Assembly: GCF_025770765.1 (NCBI RefSeq)
Contig: NZ_JANZKY010000013.1
Location: 121,077-185,076, forward strand
Length of the DNA: 64,000 nucleotides
Reading direction: 5' to 3'
Source of the DNA: Propionivibrio soli
GTDB lineage: Bacteria > Pseudomonadota > Gammaproteobacteria > Burkholderiales > Rhodocyclaceae
Below the pieces are notes generated by a model. It had not been told where the DNA came from and made no database searches. It saw only the letters and a program-made list of their open reading frames with translations. The first letter of the stretch is position 1. Every line of letters starts with the position of its first letter. This document shows, piece after piece, positions 42,827 to 51,066 of this stretch. Made by a program: the position numbers and the translations under genes.

Positions 42827-43957
42827 ATGCCAAACCAGCCCAAGACTCCACGGCTGCCAACACCCTCCAAGCCTGCCTTCATCGTGTCCCGAGGCAGGGC
42901 GATTCGCTCGATCGTGGTCTTTCGCGCGTTGCAACTGGGCGATATGTTGTGCGCGGTGCCCACCCTTCGCGCACTGCGACTCGGGTTTCCGAGAGCCCGA
43001 ATAACGCTCATCGGTCTGCCTTGGGCAGAACAGTTCGCTGCCCGCTTCCATCGTTACGTGGACGTCTTCGCCGCTTTCCCCGGACATCCAGACCTTCCCG
43101 AACAACCTGTGCGGGGTGAGGCTGCCGACGGGTTCTTCGAGAACATGCGAGCATGCCGCTTCGACCTGGCGGTCCAGCTTCATGGCAACGGTCTGGTGAG
43201 CAACTCCATTGTCGAGGCTTTGGGAGCCGCTCATTCAGTGGGTTTTCGGCCGGCCGACGAGGCGTCGGGCGGAGCGGCGGCCAACGCCTTGAATTACATC
43301 GCGTATCCGACGGTGGGACACGAGGCCGTCAGGTTGCTTGCCCTTGCGCAACACCTCGGCCTGCCGGACGCGGGAATGCGACTGGAATTCCCGCTCCGCG
43401 AAGCGGATTACGCCGAGCTGGATGCGAGCGGGTTGGAACCCGGCCTTACCCCCGGGGCGTATATCTGCGTCCACCCCGGCGCTCGCAGCCGCGACAAGTG
43501 CTGGCCGGCCCAGCACTTTGCCGAGGTGGCCGATCGCCTGGCGGACGAAACGGGTCTAGCCGTCGTGTTGACCGGCTCCGAGAAGGAGCGCGACATGACG
43601 GCCGCCGTGGCCGCGCGCATGCGCCATACGCCGGTAGATGCCGCCGCTCCGATTTCGATCGGCGCCATGGCCGCGCTGATGAGCCGGGCACGGCTTCTTG
43701 TCTGCAATGACACCGGGGTTTCGCATATCGCGGATGGTCTAGGATTGCCGAGTGTTGTCATTTTCTCCCGCTCCGAAATGGCACGCTGGGCGCCGATCGA
43801 TACATCGCTGCATGCCAGCATCTGGGACCCGGAAGGCCGGTCGGTTTCCGCCGTGCTTCAGCACGCCCGCCGTTTATTGACGGTCGACACCCGGGCAGCG
43901 GACGCGGCAACGCAGCGGCAGGCGCTACACAGCGATTCGTTTTTCGGTGTGCCTTGA
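42827..43957 (+). CDS. Glycosyltransferase family 9 (heptosyltransferase-like)
   Basis: The 376-aa GT-B enzyme resembles ADP-heptose:LPS heptosyltransferases: I-V-V-F-R-A-L-Q-L-G-D-M-L-C-A-V-P-T-L-R-A-L-R at the N-terminus (R-x-x-x-L-G-D), ICVHPGARSRDKCWPAQHFAEVAD in the nucleotide-sugar site, and LLVCNDTGVSHIADGLGLPSVVIF. It transfers a heptose or related sugar in the cytoplasm. Start choice is uncertain (TTG 42788, GTG 42821, ATG 42827). It lies alone 56 nt after a LysR gene. A second, distinct GT9 gene is at 48092. Confidence 0.88.
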   Translation: MPNQPKTPRLPTPSKPAFIVSRGRAIRSIVVFRALQLGDMLCAVPTLRALRLGFPRARITLIGLPWAEQFAARFHRYVDVFAAFPGHPDLPEQPVRGEAADGFFENMRACRFDLAVQLHGNGLVSNSIVEALGAAHSVGFRPADEASGGAAANALNYIAYPTVGHEAVRLLALAQHLGLPDAGMRLEFPLREADYAELDASGLEPGLTPGAYICVHPGARSRDKCWPAQHFAEVADRLADETGLAVVLTGSEKERDMTAAVAARMRHTPVDAAAPISIGAMAALMSRARLLVCNDTGVSHIADGLGLPSVVIFSRSEMARWAPIDTSLHASIWDPEGRSVSAVLQHARRLLTVDTRAADAATQRQALHSDSFFGVP

Positions 43958-43987
43958 ACGAGGCGAAGAGCGGTCAGGGCTGCGGAC

Positions 43988-44926
43988 TCATTCGACCGAG
44001 AGGTTTTCCATACCGCGCCGCGCTTCCTCCGCACAGATGCGGCGCAGCCATTGGTGGCCCGGGTCGAGGTGAAAGCGACTGTGCCAGAACTGCTTCACGA
44101 CGACGTTGGCCAGAGGTACCGGGCACGGAAACAACCGGATTGCCGGGCTGCTGCGGCCGAGGATGGTGCCGATCTGTCCCGGAAGCGTCGTGATCATGTC
44201 CGTCGCCGCGATGATCTTGGTGACCCCCAATACGCCCGGCAAATAGACGCGAACCCGGCGGGAGATGTTGAAGCGCTTCATCTCCGATTCGATCAGCTCA
44301 TACGAGCGACCGTATCCGAACGCTATATGCGATTCACGCTGGAAGGCATCGAGCGTCAGTTCCTCCTTGATCCGGGGGTGTTCCGCGCTGACGAGGCAAA
44401 CGTAGTTCTGGTCGAACAGGGTCTGTTCGTAGAAGCCGGTCTCCATCTCGGGCACAAAACCGCCGAACGCCAAATCGGCGGCGCCACTTTCCAGGAGCCT
44501 TGGCGTGTTGTGATCGAGAGGCAGCGCTTCGAAGCGAATGCCGGGTGAATTCGCGCAGATGGTACGCAGCATGTTGGGCAGCAGCGTTGTCTGAGCACCG
44601 TCGGGAATGCACATGCGAAACGTTCGCGTTGACGTCTGCGGGTCGAAGTTCGGCGCATCGATGATCTGCAGCATCGCTTCCAGGATGCTTCTCGCCTTGC
44701 CGACGATGGCCTCGGCGCGTGGCGTCGGCGTCATGCCTTCCGACGTACGTACGAACAGCGGGTCTTTGAGTTGCTCGCGGATGCGCTTCAGCCACGTACT
44801 GATTTTCGGCTGACTTTGCCCCATGACTTCGGCTGTCTTGGAGACGCTGCGAGTCGTGTAAAGGACGTCAATCAGCTTCAGGTCTTTTGCGTCGAGGTAT
44901 TTTTCGTATTCCAGCGCTTCGTTCAT
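43988..44926 (-). CDS. LysR-family transcriptional regulator
   Basis: The 312-aa protein has an N-terminal LysR HTH (L-K-L-I-D-V-L-Y-T-T-R-S-V-S-K-T-A-E-V-M-G-Q-S-Q-P-K-I-S-T-W-L) and an effector domain with RMCIPDGAQTTLLPNML and L-P-L-D-H-N-T-P-R. It precedes, on the same strand, nothing nearer than its convergent GT9 neighbour, and sits downstream of the shikimate dehydrogenase terminator. Genes next to it (dehydrogenase, TRAP protein, dehydroquinase) suggest regulation of quinate or shikimate use. Start ATG 44924-44926. Confidence 0.88.
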   Translation of the reverse strand: MNEALEYEKYLDAKDLKLIDVLYTTRSVSKTAEVMGQSQPKISTWLKRIREQLKDPLFVRTSEGMTPTPRAEAIVGKARSILEAMLQIIDAPNFDPQTSTRTFRMCIPDGAQTTLLPNMLRTICANSPGIRFEALPLDHNTPRLLESGAADLAFGGFVPEMETGFYEQTLFDQNYVCLVSAEHPRIKEELTLDAFQRESHIAFGYGRSYELIESEMKRFNISRRVRVYLPGVLGVTKIIAATDMITTLPGQIGTILGRSSPAIRLFPCPVPLANVVVKQFWHSRFHLDPGHQWLRRICAEEARRGMENLSVE

Positions 44927-45045
44927 CGACTGCTCCCCGGAAGGCGCCCTTGTCGGACCTTTGAGCCGAGTGGCCCGGACAGGGCGACTTCATCATACCG
45001 GCTTTCAATGGCCGGTTGCCCTGCCGTTGCTCTAGTAGCCAATGG

Positions 45046-45086
45046 GAAAAAAAGAGGCCCACCCCGTGGTTGGTCGGGGCGGGCCT
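45046..45086 (-). terminator. Rho-independent terminator after the shikimate dehydrogenase gene
   Basis: On the minus strand AGGCCC-x-CCCCG/CGGGG-x-GGGCCT, 11 pairs with one mismatch and an 8-nt loop, is followed by CTTTTTTT. It separates the dehydrogenase gene from the LysR gene, so these are separate transcripts. Confidence 0.9.
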
Positions 45087-45150
45087 AGGCTCAAGGCTAC
45101 AAGCTAAGTGGTTTAACGTTGGCTGGCGAAGGCACGACCGGCGCGGGGAC

Positions 45151-45981
45151 TCAATAGCGAATCTGGGCGACAGCGCGCAGCTCGCTCGGGGTGGCACTAC
45201 CGAAACCGAAGAATTCGAGGTACGCAGGCACCATTTCGTACAGCATGTCGACGCCGACCTGATAGCGGCATCCGCATTTTTGTGCGGCTTCCAGAAGCGG
45301 CGTGATTTCCTGCTTCATCACCACTTCGCCGACAAAAGTCTCCGGCGAAAGGCCGCGTACATCGATAGGCAGCGGATCGCCAGGCATGCCGAGCGGGGTT
45401 GCGTTGACCACGAGGTTTTGGCCAACGGCCGAGTTGGGCCCCGTGTTTGCTGAAACCTGCGGATAGTGTTCACGCAGCCGTTCCACGAGGCCAGCCGCCG
45501 CATCCGAGGCCGCATCGAATACGGTGATTGCGGCCACGCCCTCGGCCGCCAACGAGGCGGCAATGGCGCATCCGACACCACCTGCGCCCACGACGAGGCA
45601 GCGAGCGCCTGAAAATTCAAATCCTTTGCGCCGGAGGCCGCGCGTGAAGCCGGTGCCGTCGAACATGTCGCCGAACAACGAGCCGTCCGGCCTCCTGGCA
45701 ATCGCGTTGCACGAGCCGGCAACGCGCGCTGTCGTGGACAAGTCATCGACAAGACCCGCCGTCGTGATCTTGTGCGGCATGGTGACCAATGCGCCTGGGA
45801 CATTGGTGAGTTGGAACACCGATTTAACGACGTCAGGAAAATCCTCGGGCTTCACGCCCATTGGTACCACAACAGCGTCGATGCCGCGTTTTTCGAACCA
45901 GGGGTTGTAGATGAGCGGAGCCTTGAAGGCGTAAGTGGGATATCCGAACAGCGGGAGCAATTGAGTGGTGCCGGTGATCAT
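45151..45981 (-). CDS. Shikimate/quinate 5-dehydrogenase family protein
   Basis: The 276-aa protein has an AroE-type N-terminal substrate domain (PTYAFKAPLIYNPWFEKRGIDAVVVPMGV; catalytic Lys in TMPHKITTAGLVDDL; Asp in GDMFDGTGF) and a Rossmann domain with GAGGVGCAIAASLA. The usual substrate Ser-x-Ser motif (S-K-S-x-x-x-x-N) near the N-terminus reads A-F-K-A-P-L-I-Y-N here, so both serines are lost. That points away from biosynthetic AroE and towards a quinate/shikimate or related catabolic dehydrogenase. Start ATG 45979-45981. Divergent from the TRAP binding-protein gene. Confidence 0.85.
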   Translation of the reverse strand: MITGTTQLLPLFGYPTYAFKAPLIYNPWFEKRGIDAVVVPMGVKPEDFPDVVKSVFQLTNVPGALVTMPHKITTAGLVDDLSTTARVAGSCNAIARRPDGSLFGDMFDGTGFTRGLRRKGFEFSGARCLVVGAGGVGCAIAASLAAEGVAAITVFDAASDAAAGLVERLREHYPQVSANTGPNSAVGQNLVVNATPLGMPGDPLPIDVRGLSPETFVGEVVMKQEITPLLEAAQKCGCRYQVGVDMLYEMVPAYLEFFGFGSATPSELRAVAQIRY

Positions 45982-46389
45982 TTTTGGTTTTCCGGAACAT
46001 TCGTTTAACAAGCGTCCGGAGTCGCAGCAGCCGGACTGTCGTTACGGATGATAGGAAGACCGCCCCATCCTGTAAATTCGATATCGGCGATACCTAGTAT
46101 CAAAAAAACGAATAATTGTGCACGTCTCAGCGAGGAATCACGGGGAGAGGGATTATCGGAAAAACGGGATAAATATTATCTAAGTTATCAGATGGACAAT
46201 ATAGTTTCCGAGGGCTAGGATTTTGTGCAAGCCGTATGCGAGGATGTCGTGTGGGGTGGGCGAGCCGTTAGTGGAGAGTCTTTCCAGTTTCGCGTTCGTT
46301 CCTCGTTTCGGCGGGCGTCTGCCTGTTATTCCTGTGGTCTGGCCGGGAACATCGGTCAGCGACGATTCGAAAACGGAGGAGGAGTCTCA
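45982..46389. other. Divergent regulatory region of the quinate/shikimate-like genes
   Basis: This 408-base AT-richer region separates the dehydrogenase gene from the TRAP gene. It holds a perfect GATAC-CTA-GTATC palindrome (46089-46101), a GATATC just upstream, and an ATCT-N8-AGAT dyad (about 46177-46192). The frame running from 46225 into the TRAP gene has poor codon use and is not taken as coding. Confidence 0.5.
46089..46101. promoter_or_regulatory. GATAC-CTA-GTATC palindrome, probable operator
   Basis: A perfect 5-bp inverted repeat with a 3-bp spacer, about 110 bp upstream of the dehydrogenase start and 290 bp from the TRAP gene start. The neighbouring LysR-type regulator is the likely binder, but the dyad is shorter than a typical T-N11-A box. 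Confidence 0.45.
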
Positions 46390-47412
46390 ATGATCAAGAG
46401 TATGAAATCGGTGTGCATTGCCATGGCGGCTTGTGGTCTGGTTCTCTCGGCCAGTGCCGGTGCGGCGGAAATCAATGAGCGGGTTTTCCGGTTTGCGACG
46501 AGCAACGTAGAAGGCAATCCCCAAGTCGACGGCCTGATGAAGTTCGCGGAACTTGTGGGCGCGAAGAGCGGCGGCAAAATGACCGTGAAGGTATTCACCG
46601 GCGCGACGCTGGGTAAGGATATCCAGGTTCTTTCCTCGATGCAGGGTGGCACGGTCGACGGCGCGACGATGAACACGAACCTCCTCGTCGGCATCATCAA
46701 GGATGCCGGCCTGGTCGATCTCCCCTACCTTTTCGATACCGAGCAGGAAGCCTACGCCGTGCTCGACGGCCCGTTCGGCAAGAAAATTCACGGCCAGCTT
46801 GAATCAAAGGGCTTGGTCGGCCTGGCGTTTTTCGACATGGGCTATTACAGCCTGCACAACAACACGCATCCCATTACCAAGGTCGAGGACGTCAAGGGCC
46901 TGAAGATGCGGGTTACCGAAACGCCGGTGACCATCGATACCTACAAGGCTTGGGGTGCCAACGCCGTGCCTCTGGCTTACGCCGAACTCTTCACCGCGCT
47001 CGAGTCGAAAATCGTTGATGGTGGCGGACAACCGCCGCTCAACATGATCTACGGTAAGATCGGCGAAGTGTCGAAGTACTACACGGTGAACCGCTACTCA
47101 TTTACGCCGGTGTCTCTGCTCATGAGCAAGAAGTCGATGGACAAGCTGAACGCCGACGAAAAGCAGATCATTCTGGATGCGGCCAAAGAGTCGTTGAGTT
47201 ATCAGCGCCAGATGTCCCTCAAAAAGTCGGCCGATTGCTTGGCTGAACTGAAGAAGACGAAGACAGCGGTTACCGAGTTGTCCGCGGAAGAAATTGCTCG
47301 TTTCCGCGAAGCGACCAAGCCGGTCGTCGAGAAGTACCTGAAGGTGTACGACGAACAACTCGGCAAGGAACTCTTCGCCGAGATCGCCAAGTATCGCGCC
47401 GCCAAGAAGTAA
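46390..47412 (+). CDS. TRAP transporter solute-binding protein, DctP family
   Basis: The 340-aa periplasmic protein has a signal peptide (ends S-A-G-A-A). DctP-family features are RFATSNVEGNPQVDGLMKFAELVGAKSGGKMTVKVF, GATLGKDIQVLSSMQGGTVDG, the carboxylate-binding Arg in LKMRVTETPV, and AYAELFTALESKIVDGGGQPP. TRAP systems import organic acids with a Na+ or proton gradient through DctQ/DctM membrane subunits, which are not encoded next to it. The next gene is dehydroquinase, so the ligand may be quinate, shikimate or dehydroshikimate. GGAGGAG precedes the ATG. Confidence 0.92.
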   Translation: MIKSMKSVCIAMAACGLVLSASAGAAEINERVFRFATSNVEGNPQVDGLMKFAELVGAKSGGKMTVKVFTGATLGKDIQVLSSMQGGTVDGATMNTNLLVGIIKDAGLVDLPYLFDTEQEAYAVLDGPFGKKIHGQLESKGLVGLAFFDMGYYSLHNNTHPITKVEDVKGLKMRVTETPVTIDTYKAWGANAVPLAYAELFTALESKIVDGGGQPPLNMIYGKIGEVSKYYTVNRYSFTPVSLLMSKKSMDKLNADEKQIILDAAKESLSYQRQMSLKKSADCLAELKKTKTAVTELSAEEIARFREATKPVVEKYLKVYDEQLGKELFAEIAKYRAAKK

Positions 47413-47426
47413 TCTGGCCTGACGGC

Positions 47427-47450
47427 GCCGGGCTGCTTTTGCAGCCCGGC
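47427..47450 (+). terminator. Strong hairpin between the TRAP gene and aroQ
   Basis: A perfect 10-bp stem GCCGGGCTGC/GCAGCCCGGC with a TTTT loop lies 15 nt after the stop. No T-run follows. It may stabilise the abundant binding-protein mRNA, a common arrangement, rather than terminate fully. Confidence 0.6.
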
Positions 47451-47590
47451 GGCCTCCGCCGACGCGCGCTCCGCACGTCGGCTATCCCCTTCCAATTTAG
47501 TTATCGCCCCGGTGAATTGCCGCCGTAGGCTCGCTACGTTTCCCGCGAGAGCTTTCGCTTGGCCGCTCTCCGGGGGCGGAGAAAAGAGAA

Positions 47591-48037
47591 ATGAAGAAGA
47601 TACTGGTTCTGCACGGCATCAACCTCAATATGTTCGGCAAGCGCGATCCGAAGCAATACGGCACCGTTACGCTTGCGGAGATCGATTCTCGGTTGCGTGT
47701 TCTCGGGCAGGAACTCGGCGTCGAAGTCGAGTGTTTCCAGACAAATCACGAAGGCGAGATGTGCGAGCGCATCCACAGGGCCTTCACCGAGAAGGTAGAC
47801 GGGGTGGTGATCAACGCGGGTGCATGGACACACTACAGCTATGGCTTGCGCGATGCACTCGCCATCCTCACCGCTCCGATTATCGAAGTGCATATGTCGA
47901 ACGTGCATGCCCGTGAAGAGTTCCGGCACGACTCGGTGTTCGGCCAGATTGCCAAGGGACAGATCTGCGGCTTCGGTGCCGACAGTTACCTGCTGGGTTT
48001 GCGCGCGGTCGTCGGCGCTTTGGAGACGAGCAAGTAG
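47591..48037 (+). CDS. aroQ: Type II 3-dehydroquinate dehydratase
   Basis: The 148-aa protein matches type II dehydroquinase: GINLNMFGKRDPKQYG with the catalytic Tyr23, F-Q-T-N-H-E-G-E-M (Glu), INAGAWTHYSYGLRDAL (Asn and active-site loop), and EVHMSNVHAREEFRHDS with the catalytic His. It dehydrates 3-dehydroquinate to 3-dehydroshikimate. Type II enzymes serve both aromatic biosynthesis and quinate degradation (QuiB/QutE). Next to a TRAP binding protein and a non-canonical shikimate dehydrogenase a catabolic role is likely. It differs from the usual AroQ at L-N-M-F-G-K-R-D instead of L-N-L-L-G-x-R-E. GGAG precedes the ATG. Confidence 0.93.
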   Translation: MKKILVLHGINLNMFGKRDPKQYGTVTLAEIDSRLRVLGQELGVEVECFQTNHEGEMCERIHRAFTEKVDGVVINAGAWTHYSYGLRDALAILTAPIIEVHMSNVHAREEFRHDSVFGQIAKGQICGFGADSYLLGLRAVVGALETSK

Positions 48038-48091
48038 TTGCCGCTGACGGGCACGTCCAAGCGGCCACGTCCGCTTTCCGATTCCGTCCGA

Positions 48092-49180
48092 TCAGCGCAT
48101 CGGTGCGGCGTGTTCGGCCTCGAACAAGCTCCGGGCGAGAGCGAGCACCTCGCGTTCGTCGACGTCGGAGACGAAGCTCTCGTCGTGCTCGCAACGCTCG
48201 TGAACGTTCTCCACTCCGCACACCGGGCAATGGAGGCGGAGGGACAAGGCAGCGCGGTGGATGCTCTGGCGTAACGGCTGCGATTCGATCAAGTTCGTGA
48301 ACCAGTAGATACCGACGCTCGGCGTGCCGATGGCCACGCCGAGGTGCAACGGTCCGGTATCGTTCGAAACGAGCAATGCAGCGCGTTCAAGCAGACCGCA
48401 CAACGCCGGCAACGGCGTCCTCCCGCTCAGATCGACCGCCGGTTGTTTCATCGCCTTGATGACCTGCCGCACGAGGGCTGCTTCGCTTGCGGTTCCGTTG
48501 ATCGCCACGCGCGCCCCCGCGGCGGCCAATGCATCGGCGACCATCGCAAAACGTTCGGCGGGCCAACGGCGCCGGGGGTCGCTGGCGCCGGGTTGCACGA
48601 TGACCAGGCGTTCGTCTCGTTCCATGGGAAGTACGCATTCGGCGGCCTCACGGTCGACGTCAGTGACTTCCAACTCCTCTCCGATCTCGAACGCGGTGGC
48701 CCCGGCCAGGGCGGCCAATTCCATAAGTTGCAGACGCCGATTCTGCAACGCCCCGAGATGCATGGTACGGTCCAGTTCCGGCGCGCCATCGGCGCAAAGG
48801 CCCACGACAAGCCGAGCATTGAACTCGCGGATCAGTCCGTTGGAGTGGTGTCCGCCTCCGTAGGCCTGGATGGCGATGTCGAATGCTTCCGTGCGCATGC
48901 GTTCGATGAATTCTCTGCCCGCCTCGTCGACTTCAGCGTTCGCCGGCAAACCGATACCCGGGTAGGGCGGAAGCACCACGACCCGATCGACGGGGACCGG
49001 CCGTCCGGTGAGGAAATCCGCATGCCATTGTTGTCCGATATACACGATCTCAGCCGCCGGAAACGAGAGCCGAAGGGCGTGCAACGCGGGCAGAGCGAAG
49101 ACAAAGTCACCCACCGCACTCGGACGCAGGATGGCGATTTTCTGTACGCCGGGTGGTGCGGGAGGGGTGGCCGCGCTCAC
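48092..49180 (-). CDS. Glycosyltransferase family 9 (heptosyltransferase-like)
   Basis: The 362-aa GT-B protein has KIAILRPSAVGDFVFALPALHALR at the N-terminus, VIVQPGASDPRRRWPAERFAMVAD, and L-L-V-S-N-D-T-G-P-L-H-L-G-V-A-I-G-T-P-S-V-G-I-Y-W in the sugar-nucleotide site. Near the C-terminus, LHCPVCGVENVHERCEHDESFVSDV holds four Cys and several His, a possible small zinc site seen in some GT9 proteins. Last gene of a three-gene unit with DUF4254 and GT2 genes; its GTG start shares one base with the GT2 stop. It probably acts on LPS core or another surface glycan. Confidence 0.88.
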   Translation of the reverse strand: MSAATPPAPPGVQKIAILRPSAVGDFVFALPALHALRLSFPAAEIVYIGQQWHADFLTGRPVPVDRVVVLPPYPGIGLPANAEVDEAGREFIERMRTEAFDIAIQAYGGGHHSNGLIREFNARLVVGLCADGAPELDRTMHLGALQNRRLQLMELAALAGATAFEIGEELEVTDVDREAAECVLPMERDERLVIVQPGASDPRRRWPAERFAMVADALAAAGARVAINGTASEAALVRQVIKAMKQPAVDLSGRTPLPALCGLLERAALLVSNDTGPLHLGVAIGTPSVGIYWFTNLIESQPLRQSIHRAALSLRLHCPVCGVENVHERCEHDESFVSDVDEREVLALARSLFEAEHAAPMR

Positions 49181-50082
49181 TAGATCGCCTCGCTTGTACC
49201 AGTGGGGCTGTTGACGATGCCTGAGTGGGCAAACGAGGCAGCGGGCTGCTGTGCACTCGGGCGTAGCGCAGGCGCTACGCGCAGTACTCGTGGAGCATCA
49301 GTGTCCCGATGCGGAACGGTTGTCGGCAGTTCCTGATGATAGGCGCCGGACGGGATGATGCCGCAGCCTCCGAAACGCTCCATGACGCGTAGTTGCGCCA
49401 ACACATCCTCGCCGCAATGCTCGCTGGGCAGGTCGCGCCAGAAGTCGAAACCGCCGACGGCCCGGAGTTTCGCGGTATCGAAGAGAACGCAGCCGCCGAT
49501 CCAAGCGACGCGATAAAGACGGGTGTCGGTGGGGCGCAAGGCGAGCTTGCGCTGCACATGAAACAGGTTCGCTGCACTGTGCAGATGGTGGCGTGTCCAA
49601 GCCGGGCTGTCGGGTGTGATGCGCTCCGGTTCGACGGGTGTATCCCAAAACTCGATGTGCTGTTGATGCGGGCGAACGTCGTCGACGAAACTTAGCCCGT
49701 GCAACGCGCTGCCGACGAAGCCGCACTGCTGCTTGGCGATTGCTTGCTGAAGGCGGGCGATCAGGTCTTGCTCGAGTAAAACGTCGTCATCGAGAAACAG
49801 GCAGTACGGTGCCTCGACCCGTGAGAGCAGAAAGGCGCGCTGCTCCGCGAGGCCGTGCCGAGGCAGGTGGCTGTCCGTCACGATTTCGCGGCCGATGGCG
49901 CGCAGGAAACGAAGCACCGCCGTCACTTCAGGCGCAGCGAAGGCGCTGCCGTTTTCCGTCTGGTCGGAGATTACGATCCGCAGCGAGGGATAGGTCTGCC
50001 CCGCGAGCGAGGTGAGGGTGACCGCGAGCGCGCTCGGCCGGTCGCACGTGGGCACGAGTACGTCGATTCGCGGCTGGCTCAT
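49180..50082 (-). CDS. Glycosyltransferase family 2
   Basis: The 300-aa GT-A protein has [28 protein letters not shown] at the N-terminus, the metal-binding D-x-D region [15 protein letters not shown], and [21 protein letters not shown] near the acceptor site, followed by [20 protein letters not shown]. It transfers a sugar from a nucleotide donor in the cytoplasm; acceptor unknown. Its start overlaps the DUF4254 stop (ATGA) and its stop touches the GT9 start, so the three are one operon. Confidence 0.88.
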   Translation of the reverse strand: MSQPRIDVLVPTCDRPSALAVTLTSLAGQTYPSLRIVISDQTENGSAFAAPEVTAVLRFLRAIGREIVTDSHLPRHGLAEQRAFLLSRVEAPYCLFLDDDVLLEQDLIARLQQAIAKQQCGFVGSALHGLSFVDDVRPHQQHIEFWDTPVEPERITPDSPAWTRHHLHSAANLFHVQRKLALRPTDTRLYRVAWIGGCVLFDTAKLRAVGGFDFWRDLPSEHCGEDVLAQLRVMERFGGCGIIPSGAYHQELPTTVPHRDTDAPRVLRVAPALRPSAQQPAASFAHSGIVNSPTGTSEAI

Positions 50083-50705
50083 GCTGGCGTCCTCAGCACG
50101 CGGATTCCGTCCGCCATGCCGCCATAGAGATAGGGGTTCAACGTCGGATCGTTATACATCTTGAACTGACGGTAGACCTTGAAGTAGGCACGGCCCTGTT
50201 GCGTCTCGTGCATCAGGCGATCCAGGCAGGCCGCAAGGTCCAGCCGCTGCACGACGAGCCGGTCAAGCTTGTCCCGACAGGTCGCGATATGGTTCGCCGC
50301 GTCGCTGCGCTGCGTTTGCTTCCACATGTGATGGATCTTCAGCGCCAGAATCGACAAGCGATCGATCATCGCCCCAGCCGTTTCACTGCTCAAACGCGCG
50401 TCGCTCAACGGTACCCGGCTGATCGACGCCAATATCATTTCGTCGATTCGCTCTACCGCATCATTGCGACGTTGGTTGTAGCGGTCGATGAGCCGTTTGC
50501 TTGTCGCGATCGCGTCGTCGCCGACATCCGTGCGGCGGGCCTTGTCCTCTTCGTCCCAGAGCCGTGTGTTGAAAGCGTGGTTGGTTTCGACGCCAGCCCA
50601 TAGCTCCGCTGCGGAGGCGATATCCGTGTCATCGGGCCAGTCGGCATCGAGCAGGCAACGGTCGTGGAACTGCATGATCGATTCGGCATTGATCTTGTTG
50701 AGCAT
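50079..50705 (-). CDS. DUF4254 family protein
   Basis: The 208-aa all-helical soluble protein belongs to DUF4254: [58 protein letters not shown] and a C-terminal [13 protein letters not shown]. Family function is unknown, but it is often found with heptosyltransferase-type genes, as here. It could help a glycan biosynthetic step or bind its nucleotide substrate. AAGGAG precedes the ATG at 50703-50705. Confidence 0.85.
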   Translation of the reverse strand: MLNKINAESIMQFHDRCLLDADWPDDTDIASAAELWAGVETNHAFNTRLWDEEDKARRTDVGDDAIATSKRLIDRYNQRRNDAVERIDEMILASISRVPLSDARLSSETAGAMIDRLSILALKIHHMWKQTQRSDAANHIATCRDKLDRLVVQRLDLAACLDRLMHETQQGRAYFKVYRQFKMYNDPTLNPYLYGGMADGIRVLRTPA

Positions 50706-51066
50706 GGAGCTCCTTTCGTTGGAATTGAGAGGCCAGGTCGGGAAGAAGCTCTGCCCTCGGGGTGTTCCTGTGCTTAGGTCTCGGAAGCGACTTCTGCAAT
50801 CGGTATTCCCGAAAGCGGGCTGGCTCAGCGCACGGAGTGCCGAGGAAGGGCCTCTGCCAAGGCAGTGAGAGAACGAGAGGAGCGGATCGGAGAGGCGGAT
50901 TACCGAAGCGGAAAGAGGGTCTCTGCTGCAAATAAAAGCGTGCTCTGTCTCAACATGCTTCTATTTGCGGCAACCTTTTCTTGCGTTCACCGGTGCGGGA
51001 CGCGTGGGGCGTCGATGCTGTCCGCCGCGCGAGACTGGCGCGCGGCGGACAAACTCCGCGGTTGGT
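50706..51066. other. Intergenic region with a terminator-like hairpin
   Basis: These 361 bases carry the promoter side of the DUF4254 operon and the 3' end of ydhR. No coding frame is convincing: the 95-codon plus-strand frame from 50865 has no family character. A perfect 12-bp inverted repeat GTCCGCCGCGCG/CGCGCGGCGGAC (51020-51050), with no T-run, follows the ydhR stop by 16 nt on the minus strand. Confidence 0.5.
51020..51050 (-). terminator. Hairpin downstream of ydhR
   Basis: A perfect 12-bp stem of GC with a 7-nt loop, 16 bases after the ydhR stop. Without a U-tract it may be a stabiliser or a Rho-assisted end. Confidence 0.5.

Noticed and set aside
46225..46389. Upstream extension of the TRAP binding-protein frame
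   Set aside because: The signal peptide and GGAGGAG ribosome site fix the start at 46390; the upstream codons are intergenic.
51020..51050. 12-bp perfect inverted repeat as transposon end
   Set aside because: There is one copy only, no transposase or target duplication nearby; a terminator or stabiliser is simpler.
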